Shown here: in pieces, positions 15,355 through 22,616 of the stretch
Numbering within the stretch: the stretch's first letter is position 1
How the letters are laid out: every line of letters starts with the position of its first letter
Assembly (NCBI GenBank): GCA_964617695.1
Contig: CAZTYW010000029.1
Span: 1 to 24,437, forward strand
Reading direction: 5' to 3'
Source of the DNA: CAZTYW01 sp964617695
Lineage (GTDB): Bacteria > Chloroflexota > Dehalococcoidia > UBA2247 > RBG-13-53-26
Length of the DNA: 24,437 bases
Notes under the pieces: model-generated
What the model saw: only the letters and a program-made list of their open reading frames with translations
Told to the model about the DNA's origin: nothing
Databases searched by the model: none
Translations under genes and position numbers: made by a program

Positions 15355-17551
15355 ATTTGAGACCAGCCTGGAGCATCTCCTCGCCGAGGCGAAGCGCATT
15401 GATCTGATGCTGCGCCTGCGGGCTACTGAGCTGCGCCTTCAGAGGGGCGATGCCAACTGGGACGAGCTGCGAGGTCTGTATATCTCAGAAGCAGAGATAG
15501 AAGACCTGCTTTCGTCTGCGCTCCACTGCGAGCCATCGCCCACCACGGCGTCGCCGGACGACGGGCCGATAGGGAGACTCGTCCAGGCTCTGAGCATGTT
15601 AGAGGAGGAGATCTCCGAGCGAAGGTCGGGTGCTTTGAACAGTGGCGTCGAACTCAGGCTGGAACGTTTGAAGCAGGTGTTCGATTTGACTGCATCGGAG
15701 GTTGACAGCCTGCTGATCTGTCTACTGCCGGAGTTGGACCTGAAGTACCAGAGGCTGTTCGCCTACCTTCAAGATGACGTGACGAAGAAGGCACCGACGG
15801 TTGACCTGGTCACGAAAGTGCTTGCAGGGTCTATCGAAGACAGGACAGCGCTAAGGGTGGCATTTGAACCACAGGGGCGCCTGCTGGGATCTCACCTGCT
15901 GTTGCCGTACGATTCTCAATATGCCCGGGGTGGATTCCTGCTGGAGACGGCCTTCAAGGTTGACCAGCGCGTGATTGACTACCTTCTTGGCGGCAACCGC
16001 ATCGATGCGCGCCTGTGTGGGTTCTGTAAGCTTGCAGACGCAGATGTGGCGCTGTCAGACATGATGCTCCCTGAGGAACTGAAGGAGCGACTGGTCAATC
16101 TGCTTCAAGGAGACTTGACAGGTTGCGGCGCCATCTTCTATATGCAGGGTCCCTACGGGGCGGGAAAGCAGACCGCGGCCGAGGCCATGTGCCGGGAGCT
16201 TGGAATGCCGCTGCTGGTGGTAGACGTCGACCGTATGCTGGCAGCGGACCTGTCCGGAGACCTGGCCCTGTCCCTTATCTTCCGAGAGGCATGGCTGCAG
16301 CAGGCGTGTCTATACTGGGACGGCTTTGACCACCTGCTGGGCGATGACAGGAGTCTGAAGATTTACCGCGATGGCATTCTGGAACGGTCAGGAGAGAAGA
16401 CGACGGTCGTGTTCCTGGGCAGCCGTCTTCCCTGGGAACCGGCGGGCGATGTGGCCGGCAAGCCATTTCTCAGGGTAGAACTGCCCGTTCCGACCTATGG
16501 CATTCGTGAGCAATTGTGGCAGACGCACCTGAATGGCCATGTGCCTATGGAGGCTGATGTGGACCTTGGGGCGGTGGCCAACAAGTTTCGCTTCACCGGT
16601 GGACAGATTCGGGATGCAGTGGCCGCTGCCAGGTATCTGGCTGTGGGGCGGGTGGAGGGAGAAAGGCAAATCGGCATGGACGATCTGTACCAGGCGTGCC
16701 GGGCCCAGTCGAATCAGAAGCTCAACAGCCTGGCCCGCAAGATACAGCCCAGGTTCACCTGGGACGACATAGTCCTGCCCAGAGACCAGATGGCGCAGCT
16801 TCACGAGATCAGAAACTACGTCCGGTACAAGCACGTGGTCTATGGCAACTGGAACTTCGAACACAAGCTTTCGCTGGGGAGGGGACTGAATGTGCTGTTC
16901 GCCGGTCCGTCCGGCACCGGCAAGACAATGGCCGCTGAGATTATGGCCGGAGACCTGAAGCTCGACCTGTACAAGATAGACCTGTCCACGGTGGTCAGCA
17001 AGTACATTGGCGAGACCGAGAAGAACCTGGACAGGATATTCAGAGAGGCGCAGGACTCGAATGCCATCCTCTTCTTTGATGAGGCGGACGCCATTTTCGG
17101 CAAGCGGTCAGAGGTCAGGGACTCGCACGATCGATATGCCAACATTGAGATCGCCTATCTGCTTCAGAAGATGGAGGAATACGACGGAATAGTCATCCTG
17201 GCTACCAACCTGCGCAAGAACCTGGACGAGGCCTTTGCGCGGCGGATGCACTTTAGCGTTGAGTTCCCGCTGCCGGAGGAAGCAGACCGTCTCCGGATCT
17301 GGCAGCGCGTGTTTCCCAAGGCGGCTCCTGTGTCGGAAGAGGTCGACTTCAGCTTCATGGCGCGACAGTTCAAGGTCACCGGCGGCAATATCAAGAACAT
17401 TGCACTGAGTGCTGCTTTCCTGGCGGCAGACGATGGCGGCACCATCAATATAGAGCACCTCATCAGGGCCACCAAGCGCGAGTACCAGAAAATGGGCAGG
17501 CTGTGCACCGAGGTCGATTTCGCACAGTACTTCGACCTGGTGAAGGGCTAA
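15347..17551 (+). CDS. eCIS AAA+ ATPase with one degenerate and one intact ATPase module
   Basis: The 734-residue protein belongs to the AAA+ ATPases carried by contractile injection clusters (Afp15/Pvc15-like). The N-terminal 240 residues are helical. The first module has Walker A GPYGAGKQT (268-276), but Walker B reads LYWDGFD (around 325) without the usual acidic pair. The second module is complete: FAGPSGTGKT (518-527), Walker B LFFDEAD (575-581), sensor-1 Asn621 and an ARRMHF arginine-finger region (631-636). In relatives this ATPase is needed for assembly or recycling of the sheath. The ATG at 15347 overlaps the previous gene. DUF4157 follows after 14 bp. Confidence 0.88.
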   Translation: MSRFETSLEHLLAEAKRIDLMLRLRATELRLQRGDANWDELRGLYISEAEIEDLLSSALHCEPSPTTASPDDGPIGRLVQALSMLEEEISERRSGALNSGVELRLERLKQVFDLTASEVDSLLICLLPELDLKYQRLFAYLQDDVTKKAPTVDLVTKVLAGSIEDRTALRVAFEPQGRLLGSHLLLPYDSQYARGGFLLETAFKVDQRVIDYLLGGNRIDARLCGFCKLADADVALSDMMLPEELKERLVNLLQGDLTGCGAIFYMQGPYGAGKQTAAEAMCRELGMPLLVVDVDRMLAADLSGDLALSLIFREAWLQQACLYWDGFDHLLGDDRSLKIYRDGILERSGEKTTVVFLGSRLPWEPAGDVAGKPFLRVELPVPTYGIREQLWQTHLNGHVPMEADVDLGAVANKFRFTGGQIRDAVAAARYLAVGRVEGERQIGMDDLYQACRAQSNQKLNSLARKIQPRFTWDDIVLPRDQMAQLHEIRNYVRYKHVVYGNWNFEHKLSLGRGLNVLFAGPSGTGKTMAAEIMAGDLKLDLYKIDLSTVVSKYIGETEKNLDRIFREAQDSNAILFFDEADAIFGKRSEVRDSHDRYANIEIAYLLQKMEEYDGIVILATNLRKNLDEAFARRMHFSVEFPLPEEADRLRIWQRVFPKAAPVSEEVDFSFMARQFKVTGGNIKNIALSAAFLAADDGGTINIEHLIRATKREYQKMGRLCTEVDFAQYFDLVKG

Positions 17552-17565
17552 ACGGAGGTGTAAGC

Positions 17566-18543
17566 ATGGCAGAGCGGCAGATCAGCAAGGCCGAGTCAGA
17601 GGAGAAGGCGGGAACAAGGAGGAAGGGACCGGAGTCCCAACCTGAGAAGCTGAAGGAGCAGGTCGATGTGCCCGAGGCGACTGGCATCAGCACTCTCTCT
17701 GCGGGGGCACAGGCCGCTCTCATGACGGATGCGCGCCTTTCACACCCTGCCAATACAGAGCACAGGGTGCGCATGCTGATGGGGCTGCAGCAGAGTTATG
17801 GCAACGCATATGTGCAGCGCCTGCTGAATTCCAGGATACAACCGAAGCTCGTGGTCAACGCACCGGATGACGCTAATGAAAGAGAGGCTGATAGGGTAGC
17901 CGATGCTGTCGTGCGTCGCACGGGTGCTGAGATTCAGCGCCAGGAAGAAGAGGAAGAGTTGCAGCCGAAGGCAGCCGCCGACCGTGTAGCCGGCGAGATT
18001 GGAAGGCAGGAGGCAGAGGAGGAGGAGGAGCAGGAAGTCCAGCCGAAGGCGGCTTCCAGCGGTGAAGTCGGCAGGCAGCCGGCGGAAGAAGAGGAAGAAG
18101 TCCAACCGAAGCTTGCCAGCGGCAGGTTTTCGGCTGATATCAGGCGGCAGGAGGAAGAAGGGGTGCAGATGCGGGCTTCCACGAGCGGGGCTTTCGAAGC
18201 ATCAGAGGGCGTGGAAAATCGCATTGGTGCCGCCAGGGGTGGTGGCCAGCCTCTACCCGACGCTGTACGGGACACCCTTGAGCCCGGCTTCGGCCATGAC
18301 TTCAGTGGCGTACGCATTCATGCCGATGCCGATGCCGACGCGCTGTCGCGCCAACTGGGAGCGCTGGCCTTCACTACAGGCCAGGACGTTTTCTTCCGTG
18401 AGGACAACTACCGGCCCGACTCCGACGACGGCAAGAGGCTCATCGCTCATGAGCTGACGCACGTGGTGCAGCAATCACAGTCTGTAGCCCGAAAGAAGGA
18501 GATGAGCCGGAGTCGCCGGCCTTCGCAGAGGAAGGGGAAGTAG
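17566..18543 (+). CDS. DUF4157 (eCIS core) protein with HExxH motif and acidic Q/E repeats
   Basis: The 325-residue protein has the typical N-terminal motif LQQSYGNAYVQRLL (74-87) and DDANEREADRVADAVV (101-116). A low-complexity region of four RQ-(E)n-(V/L)QPK-like units (about 122-205) follows. The C-terminal domain has LPDAVRDTLEPGFGHDFSGVRIH and a zinc-metalloprotease-like HELTH (295-299). DUF4157 is a hallmark of eCIS loci and is often fused to toxins. Here the protein ends 26 residues after HExxH, so no toxin domain is attached. The ATG at 17566 has GGAGGTG upstream. A longer frame start at 17503 lies inside the AAA+ gene. Confidence 0.88.
   Translation: MAERQISKAESEEKAGTRRKGPESQPEKLKEQVDVPEATGISTLSAGAQAALMTDARLSHPANTEHRVRMLMGLQQSYGNAYVQRLLNSRIQPKLVVNAPDDANEREADRVADAVVRRTGAEIQRQEEEEELQPKAAADRVAGEIGRQEAEEEEEQEVQPKAASSGEVGRQPAEEEEEVQPKLASGRFSADIRRQEEEGVQMRASTSGAFEASEGVENRIGAARGGGQPLPDAVRDTLEPGFGHDFSGVRIHADADADALSRQLGALAFTTGQDVFFREDNYRPDSDDGKRLIAHELTHVVQQSQSVARKKEMSRSRRPSQRKGK
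17929..18180 (+). repeat. Four imperfect ~23-codon repeats within the DUF4157 gene
   Basis: Successive units contain (I/V)(Q/G/R)RQ, a run of 3-6 Glu, then (E/V)(L/V)QPK or VQMR, and a Ala/Ser/Gly spacer. They begin near 17929, 17998, 18067 and 18139. The encoded segment is strongly acidic and probably disordered. It may act as a flexible spacer. Confidence 0.75.
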
Positions 18544-18612
18544 GGCTGGCTGTGAAGCAGCATATTCTGAAGGCACGGCCGGGAAGAAGCAACAGAAGAG
18601 GCCGTCGGACGG

Positions 18613-18628
18613 GCGAGCGTAGGCTCGC
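18613..18628 (+). other. Small hairpin before the Pvc16-like gene
   Basis: GCGAGC (18613-18618) and GCTCGC (18623-18628) close on GTAG, followed by TTGCATAGGTTTTA. It lies in the 115-bp gap between the DUF4157 and DUF4255 genes. It resembles a weak terminator or processing site that could lower expression of downstream genes or separate two transcripts. Confidence 0.3.
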
Positions 18629-18658
18629 TTGCATAGGTTTTAGTGGAGCTGGGACGAT

Positions 18659-19471
18659 ATGATCAACGATCTTGACGAGACGCTGAAACAACTGCTGATA
18701 GGCAAGGTCCCCCTGGACCCGGTAGAGGTTGACATCAGCTTCGACATGCCGGACAGGGAATGGTCTGCCTCTGTTGTCAAGCCTACGGTCAACCTGTATC
18801 TGTATGATATTCACGAGAACCTCGAACTTCGTAGCAATGAGTGGATGATCGAACGCAGCCAGGGCATCGCTACCAGGAAGAAGCCCCCCGTCAGGGTTGA
18901 CCTCTCCTATTTGATTACTGTCTGGACAAGTGATACCGCGGACCAGCACCGCCTGCTGGGGCAGCTTCTGGCCACCCTATTCCGCTATCAGGAGTTGCCA
19001 GAAGACTTGCTTCAGGGGTCACTCAAGGAGGCGCGCTGGCCGCTGCGCACCTTTACTGCTCAGAAGGACGGAATCCTGATCAACGCGGCTGACTTCTGGA
19101 GCGCGCTGGATAACCAGATCAGGCCATCCATAAACTACGTGGTCACCATACCCGTGGAGATCGAGGCGGCGGTCGCTGCGCCGTTGGTCGTCACCAAGGT
19201 TGCCGAGTACAGAAAAGACGGGGAGACTGCCGACAAGTTCGTGCACATACGTGGTACGGTGCATGCCAGGGGCAAACCCGAGGAGGTTGTGGCCGACGCT
19301 ATGGTGGTAGTGAAGGAACTACAGATGACGGCCACCACGGATGAGGAAGGCAAGTACTCCCTCCGCAGGCTGGGCTGGGGTTCATACACCTTTGAGGTGT
19401 CCGCGCCGGGCCAGAAGAAGCGTGAGGTACAGATTACCGTGCCCAGCCCTGGCTACGATATCGAACTATGA
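18659..19471 (+). CDS. Pvc16/DUF4255 family tail-terminator (cap) protein with C-terminal beta domain
   Basis: The first ~175 residues match the Pvc16 N-terminal (DUF4255) family: INDLDETLKQLL, PTVNLYLYDIHENLELR, RVDLSYLITVWTSDTADQHRLLGQLL and the end LRPSINYVV-like segment (IRPSINYVVTIPVE). In injection systems this protein caps the tube and sheath. The last ~80 residues (HIRGTVHARGKP to the end) look like a carboxypeptidase-regulatory or transthyretin-like beta sandwich, with TDEEGKYSLRRL and GSYTFEVSAPG. This appendage could face the outside of the cap. The total is 270 residues. The ATG at 18659 has GGAG about 10 nt upstream. Confidence 0.85.
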   Translation: MINDLDETLKQLLIGKVPLDPVEVDISFDMPDREWSASVVKPTVNLYLYDIHENLELRSNEWMIERSQGIATRKKPPVRVDLSYLITVWTSDTADQHRLLGQLLATLFRYQELPEDLLQGSLKEARWPLRTFTAQKDGILINAADFWSALDNQIRPSINYVVTIPVEIEAAVAAPLVVTKVAEYRKDGETADKFVHIRGTVHARGKPEEVVADAMVVVKELQMTATTDEEGKYSLRRLGWGSYTFEVSAPGQKKREVQITVPSPGYDIEL

Positions 19472-19574
19472 ACGTGTTTCTGAGGTTGCGACTGACTGTC
19501 ATGCTTGCGCCCTCGGGTGAGGAGAGGGGAAGGGGGGGTGTGAAGATGTGAATGTTCTGAAGGGAGGCAGCCGG

Positions 19575-19612
19575 CCGGCCCCGGGGATGCCGGGGAAGGG
19601 GGCGGGCCGGGG
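19575..19612 (+). promoter_or_regulatory. GC-rich hairpin / G-quadruplex-capable leader before the sheath gene
   Basis: The 199-bp gap 19472-19670 holds CCCCGG (19579-19584) and CCGGGG (19590-19595) with a 5-nt loop. A competing stem pairs 19575-19581 with 19604-19610. Five G-runs of 3-5 (19583-86, 19592-95, 19598-602, 19604-06, 19609-12) are separated by loops of 5, 2, 1 and 2 nt, a G-quadruplex-type pattern. It lies ~60 bp upstream of the sheath ATG. The flanking text (such as GTCATTCCCGGCGAA at about 19629-19643) resembles dispersed intergenic repeats. Confidence 0.4.
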
Positions 19613-19670
19613 TACTCCCAGGGATATTTGTCATTCCCGGCGAATACATCAAGTCGAAAGGAGGTAGAAC

Positions 19671-21221
19671 ATGTCGCCTCAATATCTATCCCCCGGCGTT
19701 TACGTCGAGGAGGTCGATAAAGGAGCAAAGCCTATTGAAGGCGTTGGCACGTCAGTGGCAGCCTTCGTTGGCTTTACTGAGAAGGGGCCGGTCAACTATC
19801 CGACCTTCATCGCCAACTGGGGCCAGTTTGTCCAGAACTTCGGTGAGTTCATTCCCGGTAGCTATCTGGCGCACGCAGTCTATGGATACTTCCACAATGG
19901 CGGTGGTAGCTGCTATGTGACGCGGTTGCCCGGTGGCGACGGTGCTGAAGAGGCTGGTCCGGCTCCAGCCATGGCAGCGCTGCCCAGCGGTGCACAGCCG
20001 TCGATAGAGACGCTCAGCGTGACTGCCCTCGAGGCAGGTGATGTGGCCGTCGAGGTCAGCAGGCCGGCTGGTGAGGATGTCCCCGAGGACCAGTTCAACC
20101 TTAAGATTACCTGCGGCTCCTCGGAGGAGAGCTTCGAGAACGTGAGCTTCAGGAAGGGCAAGGGGATTCGCAACGTCATAGATGTGGTCAACAGGGAGTC
20201 CAAGCTGGTGAAGGTAGCCGAGAAGGAGTCCAGCCTGGGTGTGGCTGAGAAGATGCCGGCGCCCGGGACTTACCCGTTGACGGCTGCTGCAGCCACGACT
20301 GCAGTCGCCATCCCTGACGTTACACCTGACGTGGTTGTGGGTGATGCGTCGGAGCGTTCCGGCGTGGCCGGGCTTGAGTTGGCTGACGACGTCACCATGG
20401 TCATCTGCCCGGACATCATGGCGCTGTATGAGGCAGGAAAGATATCCAGGGAAGGGGTCAAGATCATCCAGCAGGCCATGCTGGACCACTGCGCCAACAT
20501 GAAAGACCGGTTTGCCATCCTGGACTGCCTGCCCGGACTGGGTCCGCAGGAGGTCAAGGACTGGGTTGTCAACGAGGCCGGATACGATTCCAAGTATGGC
20601 GCCGTTTACTATCCCTGGGTCAAGGTGGCCAACCCCCTGGGCGACGGCGAGGCCATATTCGTACCGCCGTCGGGCCATATGGCCGGCATTTACGCCCGCA
20701 GTGACACGCAGCGCGGCGTGCACAAGGCCCCGGCCAATGAAGTAGTGCAGGGTGCCGTTGGCCTGGAGAAAGCGATCACCAAGAGCGAGCAAGACTCTCT
20801 CAACCCTCAGGGGATCAACTGCATCCGCGCCTTCCCTGGACGCGGCATACGGGTATGGGGTGGCAGGACCCTGTCAAGTGACGGCTCCTGGCGCTACATC
20901 AACGTGCGCCGTCTGTTCAACTTCATAGAAAAGTCGATTGAAGTGGGCACTCAGTGGGTGGTCTTCGAGCCGAACGACCAGCGCCTCTGGGAGCGCATCA
21001 AGCGCGACGTGAGGGCCTTCCTGACCAGGGTGTGGCGTGACGGAGCGCTGTTCGGGCTTACGCCGGATGAGGCTTTCTACGTCAAGTGTGACGAGGAGAC
21101 GAACCCGCTTGAGGTGCGGGACGCCGGGCAGGTGATAATCGAGATCGGAATCGCGCCGGTGAAGCCGGCCGAGTTCGTGGTCTTCCGCATCAGCCAGTGG
21201 GCCGGTGCCGGTGCTGAGTAG
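19671..21221 (+). CDS. Contractile tail sheath protein
   Basis: The 516-residue protein is a phage-tail-sheath family member that forms the contractile outer cylinder. It begins SPGVYVEEVDKGAKPIEGV and continues TSVAAFVGFTEKGP and HAVYGYFHNGGGSCYVTRL. A variable insertion domain (about 85-240) follows. The conserved C-terminal domain has FPGRGIRVWGGRTL, WRYINVRRLFNFIEKSI, WVVFEPND and the handshake-strand region near VIIEIGIAPVKPAEFVVFRI. It has a very strong SD (AAAGGAGGT), consistent with high copy number in the particle. Tube protein 1 follows after 39 bp. Confidence 0.95.
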   Translation: MSPQYLSPGVYVEEVDKGAKPIEGVGTSVAAFVGFTEKGPVNYPTFIANWGQFVQNFGEFIPGSYLAHAVYGYFHNGGGSCYVTRLPGGDGAEEAGPAPAMAALPSGAQPSIETLSVTALEAGDVAVEVSRPAGEDVPEDQFNLKITCGSSEESFENVSFRKGKGIRNVIDVVNRESKLVKVAEKESSLGVAEKMPAPGTYPLTAAAATTAVAIPDVTPDVVVGDASERSGVAGLELADDVTMVICPDIMALYEAGKISREGVKIIQQAMLDHCANMKDRFAILDCLPGLGPQEVKDWVVNEAGYDSKYGAVYYPWVKVANPLGDGEAIFVPPSGHMAGIYARSDTQRGVHKAPANEVVQGAVGLEKAITKSEQDSLNPQGINCIRAFPGRGIRVWGGRTLSSDGSWRYINVRRLFNFIEKSIEVGTQWVVFEPNDQRLWERIKRDVRAFLTRVWRDGALFGLTPDEAFYVKCDEETNPLEVRDAGQVIIEIGIAPVKPAEFVVFRISQWAGAGAE

Positions 21222-21260
21222 CGGAAAAGGAGAAGACAGACCAACAGGAGGTAGGAAGCC

Positions 21261-21722
21261 ATGGCTGGTAAATCACAGAGGGACTCAGACCCGCTAGTAG
21301 GGTTTAACTTTGCTCTCGAGGTCGACGGTCCCGTAGAGATGAAGGGGTATTTCACTGAAGTCAGTGGTCTGGGGTCGGAGCACGAGGTTGTTGAACACAA
21401 GGTGGTGGACAAAGACGGTCGCGAGCTTGTGCAGAAAATCCCGGGCAGGCTGAAGTGGGGCGACGTCACCTGCAAGCGAGGCATCACGGGTGACCTGTCG
21501 TTCTGGGACTGGCGAGACATAGTGGTGAAAGGTGACCTTGAAAAGGCCCGTGCCAACTGCTCCGTCATGATGTTCGACAGGGACTACAAGGAAGTGGCGC
21601 GATGGAACTTCTTCAGCGCCTGGCCGCAAAAGCTTTCCGGGCCTACTCTGAGTGCAGGGTCGAACGAGATCGGCGTGGAGGAGCTAGTCCTGGTGCACGA
21701 GGGTATAGAACGCGTCAAGTAG
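21261..21722 (+). CDS. Tail tube protein 1 (T4 gp19-like family)
   Basis: The 153-residue protein is of the short beta-barrel family that stacks as hexamers to make the inner tube. It has DPLVGFNFALEVDGPV, FTEVSGLGSE, KIPGRLKWGDVTCKRGIT, WRDIV, MFDRDYKEVARWNFFSAWPQKL and the end GVEELVLVHEGIERV. The SD AGGAGG lies upstream of the ATG at 21261. It sits directly behind the sheath gene, as in most contractile systems. It is clearly paralogous to the protein at 22617. Confidence 0.92.
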   Translation: MAGKSQRDSDPLVGFNFALEVDGPVEMKGYFTEVSGLGSEHEVVEHKVVDKDGRELVQKIPGRLKWGDVTCKRGITGDLSFWDWRDIVVKGDLEKARANCSVMMFDRDYKEVARWNFFSAWPQKLSGPTLSAGSNEIGVEELVLVHEGIERVK

Positions 21723-21743
21723 TAACTGGCCGGAGGTAAGGAG

Positions 21744-22112
21744 ATGACTCTGCAGACCGAGTTTGAGTTCAGCTTGCCGCGCGGCTATGTGGACAAGGAA
21801 GGGGACCTCCACAAGCAGGGTGTCATGCGGCTGGCCACGGCGGCCGACGAGATCTTGCCCCTCAAGGACATGCGGGTGAAGTCCAATCAGGCCTACCTGG
21901 TGATTGCCCTGCTGGCCAGGGTGATCACCAAGCTGGGGACCGTCAAGGACATCAACACCGGGGTCATTGAGGATTTTTTCTCGGCTGACCTGGCTTACCT
22001 GCAGGAGTTCTACCGCCAGATCAACGAGAATGGCACCAGCATGATCCAGGCTACGTGCCCGGAGTGCAATCACAGCTTTGAGGTGGACCTGGGCCAGTTG
22101 GGGGGGGTGTAG
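21744..22112 (+). CDS. Tail-assembly-chaperone-like eCIS protein (zero-frame product, 122 aa)
   Basis: This conserved small protein lies between the two tube genes. It begins TLQTEFEFSLPRGYVDKEGD, continues VMRLATAADEILPLKD, AYLVIALLARVITKLG and ADLAYLQEFYRQIN, and has a C-terminal CPECNHSFEV that could bind metal through Cys-x2-Cys and His. Similar proteins are annotated as phage tail assembly proteins. The ATG at 21744 has GGAGG upstream. The gene ends in a run of eight G followed by GTG TAG. The -1 frame beyond it encodes a DUF6760-like segment, so a longer 178-aa product by frameshift is proposed. In that role the gene would correspond to phage G/GT-type chaperones. Confidence 0.75.
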   Translation: MTLQTEFEFSLPRGYVDKEGDLHKQGVMRLATAADEILPLKDMRVKSNQAYLVIALLARVITKLGTVKDINTGVIEDFFSADLAYLQEFYRQINENGTSMIQATCPECNHSFEVDLGQLGGV

Positions 22113-22151
22113 CAGGCTACCCCCTCGACCGCCTGTATGAGGAGGTAGCCT
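22100..22151 (+). promoter_or_regulatory. Proposed programmed -1 ribosomal frameshift signal
   Basis: The zero-frame codons are TTG GGG GGG GTG TAG. The run of eight G (22100-22107) provides a slippery X XXY YYZ heptamer G GGG GGG (22100-22106). A stem-loop starts 7 nt later: 22114-22121 (AGGCTACC) pairs with 22144-22151 (GGTAGCCT), and after one mismatch CCTC (22123-22126) pairs with GAGG (22139-22142), leaving a 12-nt loop. The zero-frame stop lies in the spacer. A -1 slip on the second GGG gives GGT GTA GCA GGC TAC and enters the DUF6760-like frame. Confidence 0.65.
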
Positions 22152-22279
22152 ACATCGCCTACCACTTCCACTGGCCGCTCGGGGACATCCTGGAGATGGA
22201 GCACGACGACAGGCGTCGCTGGGTGGAGGAGATCGGTAGCATGAACAGCAGGCTGAACGAGGCGGCCGAAGGCCGCTAA
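22106..22279 (+). CDS. DUF6760-like segment, start-less, in the -1 frame of the upstream gene
   Basis: Translation in this frame gives 57 residues with the conserved-looking core YPLDRLYEEVAYIAYHFHWP, then LEMEHDDRRRWVEEIGSMNSRL, ending at TAA 22277-22279. Short proteins of this kind are found in eCIS operons. The frame is closed by a TGA at 22079-22081. Between that stop and the conserved core there is no ATG, GTG or TTG. The first ATG (22196) would delete the most conserved half. Production as the C-terminal part of a 178-residue frameshift product best explains this. A non-canonical start, or a sequencing miscount of the G run (nine G would fuse the frames), remain possible. Confidence 0.7.
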   Translation, partial: GVAGYPLDRLYEEVAYIAYHFHWPLGDILEMEHDDRRRWVEEIGSMNSRLNEAAEGR

Positions 22280-22313
22280 GCTGGCCCGCGCTTATAGCTG
22301 TGCTCGACGTTGT

Positions 22314-22427
22314 CTTGCCGCGGTGTGGCAAGTGGCGTGTAGGCTGGCTGATCGAGACAGCCGGTCTGGTGCGGAGATGGAAATAGGGGCGACGGGGCAG
22401 AGCGGCCCTGGCCGGGCTGAGGCCCGG
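22314..22427 (+). other. Gap 22280-22449 with two hairpins
   Basis: CTTGCC (22314-22319) pairs with GGCAAG (22327-22332), and CCGGGC (22412-22417) pairs with GCCCGG (22422-22427) on a TGAG loop. A 27-codon ATG frame (22376-22459) ends by overlapping the next gene's start but has no spaced SD. I see no convincing gene in this 170-bp stretch. The hairpins could be RNA-processing or translation-control elements. Confidence 0.35.
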
Positions 22428-22449
22428 ACCAGCAGAAGGTGGCGTATGT

Positions 22450-22599
22450 ATGGTTTCTGAGAGCGGAGAACAAGCAGTGGCTGGATCATCCGGAGAAGCG
22501 CCGGAGGTAGATGTGGAGAAGCTGGCCGAGAAGGTGTATCTGCTGATGCGCCAGGAGGCCATGCTGGAAAGGGAGCGGGGTGCTGCTGCGCGGGATTAG
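22450..22599 (+). CDS. 49-residue eCIS operon protein
   Basis: The ATG at 22450 is preceded by AAGGTGG at 7-nt spacing and the frame runs to TAG 22597-22599. The product has a polar start (VSESGEQAVAGSSGEAPE) and an amphipathic helix VEKLAEKVYLLMRQEAMLERER. Tiny helical proteins of this pattern, ending in a charged RQE..LERER-like helix, are familiar next to tube genes of contractile injection systems, though I cannot name a family. It lies between the chaperone-like gene and tube protein 2, with an 18-bp spacing to the latter. A scaffolding or baseplate-accessory role is a guess. Confidence 0.65.
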   Translation: MVSESGEQAVAGSSGEAPEVDVEKLAEKVYLLMRQEAMLERERGAAARD

Positions 22600-22616
22600 G
22601 GATCGGAGGCAGTGTG

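Noticed and set aside
19752..20792. 346-codon minus-strand frame
   Set aside because: It is entirely antisense to the sheath gene, which has strong family motifs.
22100..22107. G-run as a simple sequencing error fusing the two frames
   Set aside because: Not fully excluded. The correctly phased slippery heptamer, spacer length and downstream stem-loop together make recoding the better explanation.
22376..22459. 27-codon frame overlapping the start of the 49-aa gene
   Set aside because: The SD is too close to the ATG, the peptide is very short and I recognise no pattern. Kept only as a note under the gap.
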